From Stutzerimonas xanthomarina (GTDB taxonomy: Bacteria > Pseudomonadota > Gammaproteobacteria > Pseudomonadales > Pseudomonadaceae): DNA of 32,776 nucleotides. How positions within the stretch are numbered: position 1 is the first letter of the stretch; each line of letters begins with the position of its first letter. Of the stretch, positions 1-8,481 are shown one piece after another. Both the position numbers and the translations under genes were made by a program. Under the pieces are notes generated by a model. That model did not search any database and was not told where the DNA came from. It saw only the letters and a program-made list of their open reading frames with translations. The stretch spans positions 1 through 32,776 of the forward strand of contig NZ_RHQM01000028.1 of assembly GCF_003935375.1 (NCBI RefSeq), in the 5' to 3' direction.

Positions 1-7
1 GAGGCGA

Positions 8-35
8 ATCATACAGCGTTCAAAACCGCTGTCAA
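8..35 (-). promoter_or_regulatory. Strong leftward sigma70 promoter, stable-RNA type (proximal of three)
   Basis: On the minus strand a perfect -35 TTGACA (30-35) is followed, after a 16-bp spacer (14-29), by -10 TATGAT (8-13) and a GC-rich discriminator TCGCCTC. A near-consensus hexamer pair with a short spacer and GC-rich discriminator is the signature of growth-rate and stringently controlled rRNA/tRNA promoters. The start site would lie at or beyond position 1, so the transcript lies outside the window. Confidence 0.7.
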
Positions 36-113
36 CCACCTCTTTCAACCGCTTCCGATCAACCCGACCGAAGCCGCTAACAGGATTCAACCACCACCCT
101 GCCAGCCCGGCGC

Positions 114-141
114 ATTCTACCTGAATCCGCCATCCGTGCAA
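114..141 (-). promoter_or_regulatory. Leftward sigma70 promoter, stable-RNA type (middle of three)
   Basis: Minus strand: -35 TTGCAC (136-141), 16-bp spacer (120-135), -10 TAGAAT (114-119), then the discriminator GCGCCGG. It has the same spacer length and the same kind of GC-rich discriminator as the promoters at 8-35 and 211-238, and lies about 100 bp from each. An A/T-rich stretch just upstream of the -35 (about 142-178) could act as an UP element. Confidence 0.6.
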
Positions 142-210
142 CCCTTTTATTTCGCTAACCTTTTGATTTACAAGAGGTTTTGCTTAAGGACTGCGCCGGA
201 AGTGGTGCGC

Positions 211-238
211 ATTATAGGAGCCTGGAAATCAACGTCAA
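211..238 (-). promoter_or_regulatory. Leftward sigma70 promoter, stable-RNA type (distal of three)
   Basis: Minus strand: -35 TTGACG (233-238), 16-bp spacer (217-232), perfect -10 TATAAT (211-216), discriminator GCGCACC. The A/T-rich block at about 239-262, directly upstream of the -35, resembles an UP element. It is the first of three similarly built promoters pointing left, as in multi-promoter rRNA operons. Confidence 0.7.
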
Positions 239-417
239 CCGTTTATTTCAGTTTTATTCAGATGACGGCCAAGCGAGTCAAAAAGCACCGTCCGTACGAG
301 TGATACCAGCCACAGCTTTATATAAGGATGCTCGGCAAAAATCGCGACTCTCTCGTTTCTTCAATCCTACGCCACCAGCCATTACACTAGCCCTCTTCTC
401 CTCAGTCATGGCTTCAC
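239..417. other. Non-coding stretch between leftward stable-RNA promoters and mtaD
   Basis: No convincing gene. An 84-codon open frame (180-434) has no family resemblance, overlaps the leftward promoters and ends inside mtaD, so I do not call it. The region must hold the rightward mtaD promoter. The only candidate I see is a -10-like TACACT at 383-388 without a good -35. A/T-rich sequence at 239-262 probably serves the leftward promoter. Confidence 0.5.
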
Positions 418-1755
418 ATGTCCCGGCAAAGTGATGCACCGCTCGATCTGCTTTTATTTCCGACCTGGCTCGTTCCGGTGGAGCCAGCTGGCGTGGTGTT
501 GAAGGGGCACGGTCTCGGCGTTCGAGATGGACGCATTGCGCTCATCGCTCCGCGTGCCGTAGCACTCAAGTATCAGGCGATAGAAACGCGAGAGCTCGAG
601 GGCATGCTTCTCGCTCCAGGTCTGATCAATGCGCATGGCCATGCCGCGATGACTCTTTTTCGTGGACTTGCTGATGACCTGCCCCTGCAGCGCTGGCTTA
701 AAGATCACATCTGGCCAGCCGAGTCGCGTTGGGTCGATGAGGATTTCGTTCGCTGTGGCACCGAGTTGGCAATCGCCGAGCAACTAAAAGGTGGGATCAC
801 CTGCTTTTCTGACATGTACTTCTATCCCAGCGTCGTCAGCGAGCTGGTACACAAGCACGGTGTGCGAGCGCAGATCACTATCCCGGTTCTTGACTTCCCG
901 GTTCCCGACGCTCGCGATGCGGATGAAGCGCTACGCAAAGGTGTAGCGCTGTTCGACGATCTCAAGCATCACCCCCGAATCACGGTCGCCTTCGGGCCTC
1001 ATGCTCCTTATTCGGTTGCGGACGACAAACTTGAAAGCATTCGCGTTCTGGTAGCGGAGATGGATGCAGGCATCCATATGCACGTCCATGAAACCGCTCA
1101 TGAAGTCCAGGAGGCGCTGCGGAAACACGGTGAGCGGCCGCTGGCGCGACTAGCGAGATTGCAGTTGCTAGGGCCGCGTTTTCAGGCAGTGCACATGACC
1201 CAGGTCGATGATGACGATCTCGCGCTGCTCACCGAGCATAACTGCAGCGTTATTCACTGCCCAGAATCCAACCTCAAGCTCGCCAGTGGCTTCTGTCCGG
1301 TCGAGCGCCTTTGGGAAGCAGGAATCAACGTGGCAGTCGGCACGGATGGGGCGGCAAGCAATAACGACCTGGACCTGCTAGGCGAAACTCGTACGGCAGC
1401 GCTGCTGGCGAAGGCCGTCGCCGGCTCGGCCACGGCACTGGACGCCCATCGCGCTCTACGCATGGCCACATTGAATGGCGCCCGAGCGCTGGGCATCGAT
1501 GAGCACACCGGTTCTCTAGAGATAGGCAAGTTCGCCGATCTGGTCGCGCTGGATCTTTCCGGTCTGGCGCAACAACCGGTATACGACCCGGTATCCCAAT
1601 TGATCTACTCCACCAGTAGAGACGCGGTGCGACATGTATGGGTAGGCGGTAAACAGCTGCTGGAAAGCGGCCGCCTTACGCGAATGGATGAGCAGCAAGT
1701 GATTGCGAACGCTCGCCAATGGGGCGAGAGAATTTCGAGCACCGATCAACATTGA
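418..1755 (+). CDS. mtaD: Methylthioadenosine/S-adenosylhomocysteine deaminase (TRZ/ATZ amidohydrolase family)
   Basis: A 445-residue metal-dependent amidohydrolase. It has the family's N-terminal HGH metal motif (His73, His75), a GPHAPYS segment (His195), an HVHET motif around 222-226 and the metal-binding Asp in GTDGAASNN (Asp310), followed by the usual small C-terminal beta domain. In Pseudomonas the protein in this position upstream of ubiG deaminates 5'-methylthioadenosine to methylthioinosine, feeding methionine salvage. The family also includes guanine deaminase and chlorohydrolases, so the substrate is inferred from the ubiG-mupP-yciK context. The ATG at 418 is preferred; an ATG ten bases earlier is out of frame. 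The ribosome site is weak. Its usual divergent partner mtnA is about 24 kb away here. Confidence 0.88.
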   Translation: MSRQSDAPLDLLLFPTWLVPVEPAGVVLKGHGLGVRDGRIALIAPRAVALKYQAIETRELEGMLLAPGLINAHGHAAMTLFRGLADDLPLQRWLKDHIWPAESRWVDEDFVRCGTELAIAEQLKGGITCFSDMYFYPSVVSELVHKHGVRAQITIPVLDFPVPDARDADEALRKGVALFDDLKHHPRITVAFGPHAPYSVADDKLESIRVLVAEMDAGIHMHVHETAHEVQEALRKHGERPLARLARLQLLGPRFQAVHMTQVDDDDLALLTEHNCSVIHCPESNLKLASGFCPVERLWEAGINVAVGTDGAASNNDLDLLGETRTAALLAKAVAGSATALDAHRALRMATLNGARALGIDEHTGSLEIGKFADLVALDLSGLAQQPVYDPVSQLIYSTSRDAVRHVWVGGKQLLESGRLTRMDEQQVIANARQWGERISSTDQH

Positions 1756-1901
1756 AGGTGTGAAACCAACCATACACAGCTTCTGCGCGACCAAATGACA
1801 TACGAACCACGGCGGCTACGATGCCCCGACCTTAGCTGAAGCTGGCAACATGAGCCCTTGCAGCTGAAGCTTCTCCCTCAAGCTTTCAAACGGACCGGAT
1901 C

Positions 1902-2600
1902 ATGAGCAACGTCGACCACGCTGAAATCGCCAAATTCGAAGCCCTTGCACATCGCTGGTGGGATCGCGAAAGCGAGTTCAAGCCGCTTCACGAGATCAAT
2001 CCACTGCGAGTGAACTGGATAGACGAGCATATTGCTCTGGCGGGCAAGAAGGTAATCGATATCGGTTGCGGAGGCGGCATTCTCAGCGAAGCCATGGCTC
2101 AGCGAGGCGCTCAGGTCACCGGTATAGACATGGGTGAGGCGCCGCTTTCGGTAGCGCGCTTACACCTGCTGGAATCCGGACTCGAAATCGATTATCGGCA
2201 GATCACTGCCGAAGCCATGGCCGAGGAAGCTCCCGAGCAGTTCGATGTGGTCACCTGTCTCGAAATGCTCGAGCACGTGCCGGACCCGGCGTCGGTCATC
2301 CAGGCCTGCTGTGCACTGGTCAAGCCAGGCGGGCAAGTCTTCTTCTCGACAATCAACCGCAACCCGAAAGCCTATGCATTCGCCATCATTGGCGCTGAGT
2401 ACGTATTGCAACTATTGCCGCGCGGTACCCACGACTTCAAGAAGTTCATCCGCCCCTCGGAGTTGGGTGCCTGGAGCCGCGACGCGGGCCTGGCAGTCAA
2501 AGACATCATCGGCCTTACCTACAATCCGCTCACCAAGCACTACAAGCTGGCTGCGGACGTCGATGTCAACTACATGGTCCAGACCATCAAGGAGGCATGA
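1902..2600 (+). CDS. ubiG: Ubiquinone biosynthesis O-methyltransferase UbiG
   Basis: A 232-residue class I SAM-dependent methyltransferase that performs both O-methylations of ubiquinone synthesis (2-polyprenyl-6-hydroxyphenol and 3-demethylubiquinol). The SAM-binding motif I DIGCGGGI lies at about residues 53-60. The N-terminal FEALAHRWWD segment and the ITYNPL/YKL-type C-terminus (here LTYNPLTKHYKL) are typical UbiG signatures, and the length is normal. It follows mtaD after a 146-bp gap and its stop codon overlaps the start of mupP, so these two are translationally coupled. It acts at the cytoplasmic face of the membrane as part of the Ubi complex (family knowledge). Confidence 0.95.
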   Translation: MSNVDHAEIAKFEALAHRWWDRESEFKPLHEINPLRVNWIDEHIALAGKKVIDIGCGGGILSEAMAQRGAQVTGIDMGEAPLSVARLHLLESGLEIDYRQITAEAMAEEAPEQFDVVTCLEMLEHVPDPASVIQACCALVKPGGQVFFSTINRNPKAYAFAIIGAEYVLQLLPRGTHDFKKFIRPSELGAWSRDAGLAVKDIIGLTYNPLTKHYKLAADVDVNYMVQTIKEA

Positions 2601-3271
2601 TGCGCCTGCGCGCTGTTCTGTTCGACATGGACGGTACTCTGCTCGATACCGCTCCCGACTTCATTGCCGTCGTGCAAGCCATGCGAGCCGCCCGAGGGCT
2701 GGCACCGGTTTCCGAACAACAGGTTCGTGATGTCGTGTCAGGCGGAGCGAGGGCCATGGTACTCAGCGCTTTCGAAGTCGACCCTCTATCGGCTGAGTTC
2801 GAAGAACTGCGTCTCGAGTTCCTTGCGCGGTATCAGGAGAACTGCGCGGTGCACAGTCATCTTTACGACGGCATGGCCGAACTGCTCGACGAGATCGAAC
2901 GCGCGAACCTGATCTGGGGCGTAGTGACCAACAAGCCGCTGCGCTTCGCCGAACCGATCATGCATCAGCTGGGCCTGGCTTCCCGCTCCGCTGTGCTGAT
3001 CTGCCCTGATCATGTCACCAAGAGCAAACCTGATCCCGAACCCATGCTCCTGGCGTGCAGCCAGCTCGACCTTGACCCATCCGCGGTTCTGTTCGTCGGC
3101 GACGACCTGCGAGACATCGAATCAGGCCGCGCGGCAGGCAGTCGCACAGCCGCAGTGCGGTACGGCTACATTCACCCCGAAGACAACCCGGGAAACTGGG
3201 GCGCTGATGTGGTGGTAGACCACCCGCTGGAGCTCCGGCAAGTCCTGGATAGAGCACTGTGCAGCTGCTGA
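2600..3271 (+). CDS. mupP: N-acetylmuramic acid 6-phosphate phosphatase MupP (HAD family)
   Basis: A HAD-superfamily phosphatase of 223 residues. Motif I FDMDGTLLDT holds the nucleophile Asp9 and acid/base Asp11, motif II/III residues lie in VVTNKP and SKPDPEPM, and motif IV is FVGDDLRDIESG. Older annotations call this gph (phosphoglycolate phosphatase). In pseudomonads the copy directly after ubiG is MupP, which dephosphorylates MurNAc-6-P in the AmgK-MurU peptidoglycan-recycling route; that route bypasses MurA and contributes to intrinsic fosfomycin resistance. Two ATGs overlap the ubiG stop (2597 and 2600). I prefer 2600 because the AGGAGG at 2590-2595 would otherwise sit one base from the start. 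Confidence 0.88.
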   Translation: MRLRAVLFDMDGTLLDTAPDFIAVVQAMRAARGLAPVSEQQVRDVVSGGARAMVLSAFEVDPLSAEFEELRLEFLARYQENCAVHSHLYDGMAELLDEIERANLIWGVVTNKPLRFAEPIMHQLGLASRSAVLICPDHVTKSKPDPEPMLLACSQLDLDPSAVLFVGDDLRDIESGRAAGSRTAAVRYGYIHPEDNPGNWGADVVVDHPLELRQVLDRALCSC

Positions 3272-3357
3272 AACGGCGGCAGCGCAAACCTTCCTAGCCT
3301 TATCGTCCGGCGAACATTCGTCCGGGCGCCACCTACCATCGATTCAAGAGGCATCCG

Positions 3358-4098
3358 ATGTTCAAGTATTCCGCCCGCCCCGACTTGCTCGCTGGACGCA
3401 CCATTCTGGTTACGGGAGCCGGCCGCGGCATCGGCGAAACTGCCGCGAAAGCCTATGCGGCACACGGAGCAACCGTACTGCTGCTTGGCAAGAATGAAGA
3501 CAACCTGAACCGGGTTTACGATGACATCGAAGCCGCGGGCCATCCTCGTCCTGCCGTTATTCCGTTCAATCTGGAAACCGCGCTGCCGCACCAGTACGAC
3601 GAACTGGCCGCCATGATCGAGCGCGAGTTCGGTCATCTCGACGGCCTGTTGCATAACGCGGCGATCATTGGTCCGCGGACGCCGCTCGAGCAGTTGTCCG
3701 GCGACAATTTCATGCGCGTGATGCAGGTGAATGTGAACGCGATGTTCATGTTAACGAGCACACTGCTGCCGCTGCTGAAGCTAGCAAAGGACGCTTCGGT
3801 GATCTTCACGTCGAGCAGTGTCGGCCGCAAGGGGCGTGCATATTGGGGCGCCTACGCTGTATCGAAGTTTGCCACCGAAGGGCTAATGCAGGTGCTGGCG
3901 GATGAACTGGATGACACCGCTGCGGTCCGCGCCAACAGCGTCAATCCGGGGGCCACTCGTACCGACATGCGCGCGAAGGCTTATCCCGGCGAGAACCCGC
4001 TGGTGAACCCGCTCCCAGAGGAAATCATGCCTGTCTATCTGTACCTGATGGGCCCGGACAGCATCGGGGTGAATGGTCAGGCGCTGGACGCGCAATAA
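3358..4098 (+). CDS. yciK: YciK-family short-chain dehydrogenase/reductase
   Basis: A 246-residue classical SDR. The cofactor motif TGAGRGIG is at residues 19-26, the HNAA (NNAG-like) segment at 99-102, Ser residues at 152-154, and the catalytic YAVSK at 166-170. The N-terminus MFKYSARPDLLAGRTILVTG matches the YciK subgroup. The physiological substrate of YciK is not established. It lies 86 bp after mupP on the same strand, as the last gene of the mtaD-ubiG-mupP-yciK run, and converges on rluB. The two-base context before the ATG gives GGCATCCG, so the ribosome site is moderate (GAGG at 3349-3352). Confidence 0.88.
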   Translation: MFKYSARPDLLAGRTILVTGAGRGIGETAAKAYAAHGATVLLLGKNEDNLNRVYDDIEAAGHPRPAVIPFNLETALPHQYDELAAMIEREFGHLDGLLHNAAIIGPRTPLEQLSGDNFMRVMQVNVNAMFMLTSTLLPLLKLAKDASVIFTSSSVGRKGRAYWGAYAVSKFATEGLMQVLADELDDTAAVRANSVNPGATRTDMRAKAYPGENPLVNPLPEEIMPVYLYLMGPDSIGVNGQALDAQ

Positions 4099-4111
4099 CC
4101 AAGCCTTCCAA

Positions 4112-4153
4112 AACAAAAACGCTGCGCAGCGGCTTCGCCCCCACCGCGCAGCG
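4112..4153 (-). terminator. Rho-independent terminator of rluB (convergent with yciK)
   Basis: The arms CGCTGCGC (4120-4127) and GCGCAGCG (4146-4153) form an 8-bp perfect stem. Read on the minus strand the stem is followed by TTTTTGTTTT, so it terminates rluB just after its stop codon. On the plus strand it may also slow read-through from yciK. Confidence 0.65.
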
Positions 4154-4166
4154 CTGGATACAACGA

Positions 4167-5300
4167 TCAGGTGCGTTTGCTACGCCCGAAGCCTGGACGC
4201 TGACCATCTCCGGCCGGCCTTTTACCTGGCCCCGACGGACGCCCTGCCCCGTCACTACGCTTACCACCTTTACGCGTCTCGCCCGGACGCTCAGCGACCG
4301 GCGTTCCGCGAGGCTTCTCACTACGCCCGTCGCTGACACGCGGCTTGCGCCCGCCTTCGCTACCCCTCGGTGCCCGCGGCTTTTCCGACACAGGCACATC
4401 GGCCTCGCTTGACGAACGCAGCACCCGAGGTCGCCGCTCACCGCGGCTCAGCGGCTTCGCCACCTTACGCTGCATGCGGTCGATCTTTTCCTTGGCCTTG
4501 GCTTTCATGCTCGGCAGTGCAACCGGCTTTAGCCCGACTTCCTGGCTGAGAATGTCCACCTCGGTTTGCGACATTTCACGCCAGCGTCCCATCGGCAGAT
4601 CGGAGGTCATGAAGACCGGACCGAAACGCACACGCTTCAATCGACTCACGACCAGTCCCTGCGATTCCCAGAGACGGCGAACCTCGCGGTTACGGCCTTC
4701 CATCACCACGCAGTGATACCAATGGTTGAAGCCTTCACCGCCGGGCGCCTCCTGGATGTCGGTGAAGCGTGCCGGACCGTCTTCGAGCATCACGCCGGTC
4801 TTCAGCCTTTCGATCATCTCGTCGTCGACTTCCCCACGCACCCGCACCGCGTACTCGCGGTCCATCTCATAGGATGGATGCATGAGGCGGTTGGCCAGTT
4901 CGCCGTCGGTGGTGAACAGCAGCAGGCCGGTGGTGTTGATGTCAAGGCGACCGATATTGATCCACCTCCCCTCCTTCGGGCGCGGCAGACGATCAAATAC
5001 CGTCGGGCGCCCTTCCGGATCGTTGCGTGTGCAGATCTCGCCGTCCGGCTTGTTGTAGATCAGTACGCGGCGGACTACTTCGCTGACTTCTTCCCGCTTG
5101 AGCAGGCGACCGTCGACTGCAATCGCATCATGAGAATCGACGCGCTGGCCCAGGCTCGCAACCGCGCCATTGACCTTGACACGGCCTTCGGAAATCCATT
5201 TTTCGACATCGCGGCGCGAAGCCATGCCCAGACGGGCCAAGACTTTCTGCAGCTTTTCGCCGTGAGTAACGTGAGTGCTTGTTTCTTCGTGCTCGGTCAT
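4167..5300 (-). CDS. rluB: 23S rRNA pseudouridine(2605) synthase RluB
   Basis: A 377-residue RsuA/RluB/E/F-family pseudouridine synthase. An N-terminal S4 RNA-binding domain (about 16-62) is followed by the catalytic domain with GRLDINTTGLLLFT (catalytic Asp120) and the motif NREVRRLWE. Residues from about 270 onward form a low-complexity basic tail rich in Lys, Arg, Gly, Pro and Ser, longer than in compact RsuA and typical of pseudomonad RluB; it probably binds rRNA. The start at 5300 has a GGAGGTG ribosome site six bases upstream. A -10-like TATGAT on the minus strand at 5343-5348 may be its promoter, separating it from eda 112 bp upstream. Confidence 0.93.
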   Translation of the reverse strand: MTEHEETSTHVTHGEKLQKVLARLGMASRRDVEKWISEGRVKVNGAVASLGQRVDSHDAIAVDGRLLKREEVSEVVRRVLIYNKPDGEICTRNDPEGRPTVFDRLPRPKEGRWINIGRLDINTTGLLLFTTDGELANRLMHPSYEMDREYAVRVRGEVDDEMIERLKTGVMLEDGPARFTDIQEAPGGEGFNHWYHCVVMEGRNREVRRLWESQGLVVSRLKRVRFGPVFMTSDLPMGRWREMSQTEVDILSQEVGLKPVALPSMKAKAKEKIDRMQRKVAKPLSRGERRPRVLRSSSEADVPVSEKPRAPRGSEGGRKPRVSDGRSEKPRGTPVAERPGETRKGGKRSDGAGRPSGPGKRPAGDGQRPGFGRSKRT

Positions 5301-5412
5301 CTGGGCACCTCCCGGTGTGGCAATCCGATTGAAAGGGCGCGAATCATACGCGCATCGCTGCAGCTACGCACCAACCACAGCGTAGCAGTGATCCCGACCT
5401 GCGCTGGCGAGA

Positions 5413-6057
5413 TCACCCCAGTGCGGCCAGCGCCTGAACAGTGCGTTGCTGAATACCGGCCCAGTCGCCCGAACTGAGGCTCGCACCATCGATCATCCAG
5501 GTACCACCGACGCACATCACGTTCGCCAGGGACAGATATTGCGCGGCATTTGCTGCGTTCACGCCGCCGGTCGGGCAGAAACGCACGTCGGCAAAGGGGC
5601 CGCCGAGCGCCTTCAGCGCAGCGATGCCGCCACAGATCTCTGCCGGGAAGAGCTTGAAGCGGCGATAACCCAGCGCGTAGCCCTCCATAACATCCGATGC
5701 GCTACTGGTGCCTGGCAGCAGTGGCACCGAGCAGCTCACCCCCGCTTCCAGGATTTCCCGCGTGGAACCGGGTGTGACGATGAACTGCGCCCCTGCCGCC
5801 TCCACTTCATCCATCATGCGTCGGTCCAGAACGGTCCCAGCGCCGACGCAAAGATCAGGACGCTCTTCACGTAGCCGTCGAATGGCTGTCAGGCCATGAC
5901 TGGATCGCAGGGTGATCTCCAGCGTACGAAGGCCGCCAGCAGCCAATGCATCAGCAAGAGGCAGGATCTGCTCTTCGCTACCGATAGTGATGACCGGCAG
6001 AATCCTCGACTCTACACAGATTCGTTCAATCAGAGCGTTCTTCTGGTCCATGGTCAT
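5413..6057 (-). CDS. eda: 2-keto-3-deoxy-6-phosphogluconate aldolase (KDPG/KHG aldolase)
   Basis: Final enzyme of the Entner-Doudoroff pathway, splitting KDPG into pyruvate and glyceraldehyde-3-phosphate. A TIM-barrel class I aldolase of 214 residues with the catalytic Glu47 (LEITLR), Arg51 and the Schiff-base Lys135 in RRFKLFPAE; VTPG and PTGGV phosphate-site loops are present. I chose the ATG at 6057 because GAGGA sits seven bases upstream; the open frame extends to 6087, which would overlap pgl. Only 17 bp separate it from pgl, so it is the third gene of zwf-pgl-eda. Confidence 0.95.
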   Translation of the reverse strand: MTMDQKNALIERICVESRILPVITIGSEEQILPLADALAAGGLRTLEITLRSSHGLTAIRRLREERPDLCVGAGTVLDRRMMDEVEAAGAQFIVTPGSTREILEAGVSCSVPLLPGTSSASDVMEGYALGYRRFKLFPAEICGGIAALKALGGPFADVRFCPTGGVNAANAAQYLSLANVMCVGGTWMIDGASLSSGDWAGIQQRTVQALAALG

Positions 6058-6074
6058 GCGGAAGTCCTCGGGCC

Positions 6075-6788
6075 TCACGGGCACCAATAGATTTCGAGCG
6101 GGGAATGCAGGAATGCGCGAATCGGCATCTGCAGCGGATCGACATTCAGCGCCGCGCGCAGGGTTTCGAGCTTGTCAGCACCCTGGATAGCCAGGCACTG
6201 CATTCGAGCACCAGCGAGCAGCGGATAGGTCATTGTCAGACGTGCCTGCGGATCGACCGGCGCCTGCATCGGCAGGCACCGCTCCAGGCAGTCATCGCGC
6301 AACGCATGCGCCAGCTTTGGGTTGCCGGGGAACAACGAGGCCGTATGACCGTCATCTCCCATTCCCAGTATCAGCACGTCGATAGGCCGCTGCAGCTGCG
6401 CCAGGGCCTGGTCAGCGAGTGATGCGGCCTGCTCGAGGGATTCGGCCGGGTGGTACAGCCCGATCAGCCACGCCTCACGTGCCGCGTTCTGCAGCAAATG
6501 GCGCCGCACCAAGCCTTCGTTGCTGGCCGGATTGGTCGCAGGTACCCAGCGTTCGTCAGCCAGGCTGATCTGCACCTTCGACCAGTTCAATTCTCGTATC
6601 GACAGGGCTTCGAAGAATGCGATCGGACTGCGCCCACCGGATACGACGAGACTGGCAACGCCATGTGTCTGCACCGCGTAGGCCAGCGCCTTGGCCACAT
6701 TGTCAGCCATCAGTTCAGCTTGCCGCTGCGGATTGGCCGAACTATGCGCCACCACACCGGTAGGAAGATCCAGTTCAGAGATCGCCAT
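6075..6788 (-). CDS. pgl: 6-phosphogluconolactonase
   Basis: A 237-residue DevB/Pgl-type lactonase that hydrolyses 6-phosphogluconolactone to 6-phosphogluconate. Recognisable family blocks are VSGGRSPIAFFEAL, the ADERWV segment and LGMGDDGHTASLFP. The start at 6788 has GGAGGG six bases upstream and overlaps the 3' end of zwf by 14 bases in another frame, which suggests translational coupling. The open frame extends to 6803 but the upstream alternative lacks a ribosome site. It lies in the zwf-pgl-eda operon. Confidence 0.94.
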   Translation of the reverse strand: MAISELDLPTGVVAHSSANPQRQAELMADNVAKALAYAVQTHGVASLVVSGGRSPIAFFEALSIRELNWSKVQISLADERWVPATNPASNEGLVRRHLLQNAAREAWLIGLYHPAESLEQAASLADQALAQLQRPIDVLILGMGDDGHTASLFPGNPKLAHALRDDCLERCLPMQAPVDPQARLTMTYPLLAGARMQCLAIQGADKLETLRAALNVDPLQMPIRAFLHSPLEIYWCP

Positions 6789-8244
6789 ACCACGCCCTCC
6801 CATCGCGTGTGATCAGTGCAATCGAAGCGACTGGCCCCCAGGAGCCAGCGGGATAAAGCTTGAGCTCTGCGCCGAGACGATTCCAGCCCTCGATCAGCTG
6901 ATCGCACCATTGCCATGCGTACTCGATTTCATCCCTGCGCACGAACAGGTTCTGGTTGCCCTGCATGACCTCGAGCAGGAGGCGCTCGTAGGCGTCTGGA
7001 ATGCGCGTGCTCTTGTAGGTTTCGGAGAAGTTCAGCTGCAAGGGTCCGCTGCGCAGATGCATGCCCTTGTCCAACCCCTGCTCCTTGGTCATCACCTGCA
7101 GGGAGATGCCCTCGTCAGGCTGCAGTCGAATGATCAGGCGATTGCTGATCAGCGCTCGCTGCTCGGGCGCGAAGATGTAGAAGGGTGGCTCCTTGAAATG
7201 AATCACGATCTGCGAAAGCTTCTGCGCCATGCGTTTGCCGGTTCGCAGATAGAACGGCACGCCCGACCAGCGCCAGTTGCAAATATCGGCACGCAACGCG
7301 ACGAAGGTTTCCGTACTGCTTTCGGCGTTCGAGTTCTCCTCATCCAGGTAGCCAGGCACCGAGACACCAGCAACATTGCCGGCTGCGTATTGGCCCCGCA
7401 CCACCCGCTGATGAAGGGATTCGGCAGTGATCGGTGCCAGCGCCTTGAGGACCTTTACCTTTTCATCGCGGATGCTGTCCGCAGTCAGGTTGCTCGGCGG
7501 GTCCATGGCGATCAGGCAGAGCAGTTGCAGCAAATGGTTCTGAACCATGTCACGCAGTTGTCCGGCCTGGTCGAAATAACCCCAGCGTCCTTCGATGCCG
7601 ACCGTTTCGGCCACTGTGATTTCTACATGGGAGATATGGTGCTGGTCCCACTGCGTCTCGAACAGGCTGTTGGCGAAGCGTAGCGCGATGAGGTTCTGTA
7701 CCGTTTCCTTGCCGAGATAGTGGTCGATGCGATAGATGCGGCTCTCGGGAAAGTGCTCGGCGACCGCATCGTTGATGACACGCGAAGAAGCCAAGTCATG
7801 ACCGATGGGCTTTTCCAGAACGACGCGCGCCTGCTCGGCGAGCCCTGCCGTAGCCAGGAACCTGCAGATATCACCGTAGACCGCCGCGGGCGTCGCGAAA
7901 TAGGCGATCAGGGGCTGCTCGGCCGGCACGCAGTCACGCAGCGCCATGTAATCCTCAGCTCGACGAAAATCCATCGCCAGATATTGAAGCCGGGCGCTGA
8001 AGCGACTGAGGGCCTGCTCATCGAGCTCGCCCTTGGGAACCCGCGTACGCAATGCTTGCTCGATTCGCGCCTTGTGCGTGGCCGGCTCGCCGCTCTCACG
8101 CGATAGCGCCAGTATCTGGGTATCGGCATGTAGCAGGCCGGCGCGATCCAACTGATACAGCGCGGGAAACAGCTTGCGCAACGCAAGGTCGCCCAGGGCA
8201 CCGAACAACGCGAATGTGATGGGTTCTACCGTAATGCCTGGCAT
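6775..8244 (-). CDS. zwf: Glucose-6-phosphate 1-dehydrogenase
   Basis: A 489-residue enzyme oxidising glucose-6-phosphate to 6-phosphogluconolactone and feeding the Entner-Doudoroff route. It has the nucleotide-binding motif FGALGDLA (15-21; the common form is GASGDL, so Ser is replaced by Leu), the substrate signature RIDHYLGKE (172-180), and RTGKRM in the C-terminal domain. Length is normal. It is first in zwf-pgl-eda. In Pseudomonas this operon normally has the HexR repressor gene divergent upstream; here no hexR lies next to it, and no TTGT-N7/8-ACAA HexR box is visible in 8245-8481. A TTGACC at 8306-8311 (minus strand) is a possible -35 without a clear -10. Confidence 0.96.
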   Translation of the reverse strand: MPGITVEPITFALFGALGDLALRKLFPALYQLDRAGLLHADTQILALSRESGEPATHKARIEQALRTRVPKGELDEQALSRFSARLQYLAMDFRRAEDYMALRDCVPAEQPLIAYFATPAAVYGDICRFLATAGLAEQARVVLEKPIGHDLASSRVINDAVAEHFPESRIYRIDHYLGKETVQNLIALRFANSLFETQWDQHHISHVEITVAETVGIEGRWGYFDQAGQLRDMVQNHLLQLLCLIAMDPPSNLTADSIRDEKVKVLKALAPITAESLHQRVVRGQYAAGNVAGVSVPGYLDEENSNAESSTETFVALRADICNWRWSGVPFYLRTGKRMAQKLSQIVIHFKEPPFYIFAPEQRALISNRLIIRLQPDEGISLQVMTKEQGLDKGMHLRSGPLQLNFSETYKSTRIPDAYERLLLEVMQGNQNLFVRRDEIEYAWQWCDQLIEGWNRLGAELKLYPAGSWGPVASIALITRDGRAWYGDL

Positions 8245-8481
8245 GATCCGTCCGCTTGAATGCAGGGTTCAATGACGTGCAGCGCGAGCACGACGATGAT
8301 CGGTCAACGATAGCGAGGATATCGCGCTCCTCGCCTTCCGATCAGACGCCACATGCTACAGACCACTCAGCGGCTCAAATGCTCAGCAGTCGACGGGGAA
8401 ATCCCAAGGTTGCCCGTGCCCACAGGAACAGCGCAAACACCTGAGCGCGACAGCTCGGTCGTTAAAGGGCACGGAGCTGAG
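8245..8481. other. Non-coding gap upstream of zwf; hexR absent
   Basis: This 237-bp gap lies between the zwf start and the prmB stop, both on the minus strand. I see no gene, no strong terminator and no HexR-type palindrome. It must contain the zwf promoter. Small open frames here lack ribosome sites and family resemblance. Confidence 0.5.

Noticed and set aside
180..434. 84-codon open frame near the left edge
   Set aside because: No ribosome site or recognisable domain, overlaps leftward promoters and ends inside mtaD.
6691..7683. 330-codon plus-strand frame across pgl and zwf
   Set aside because: Antisense shadow of zwf and pgl, no domain similarity.
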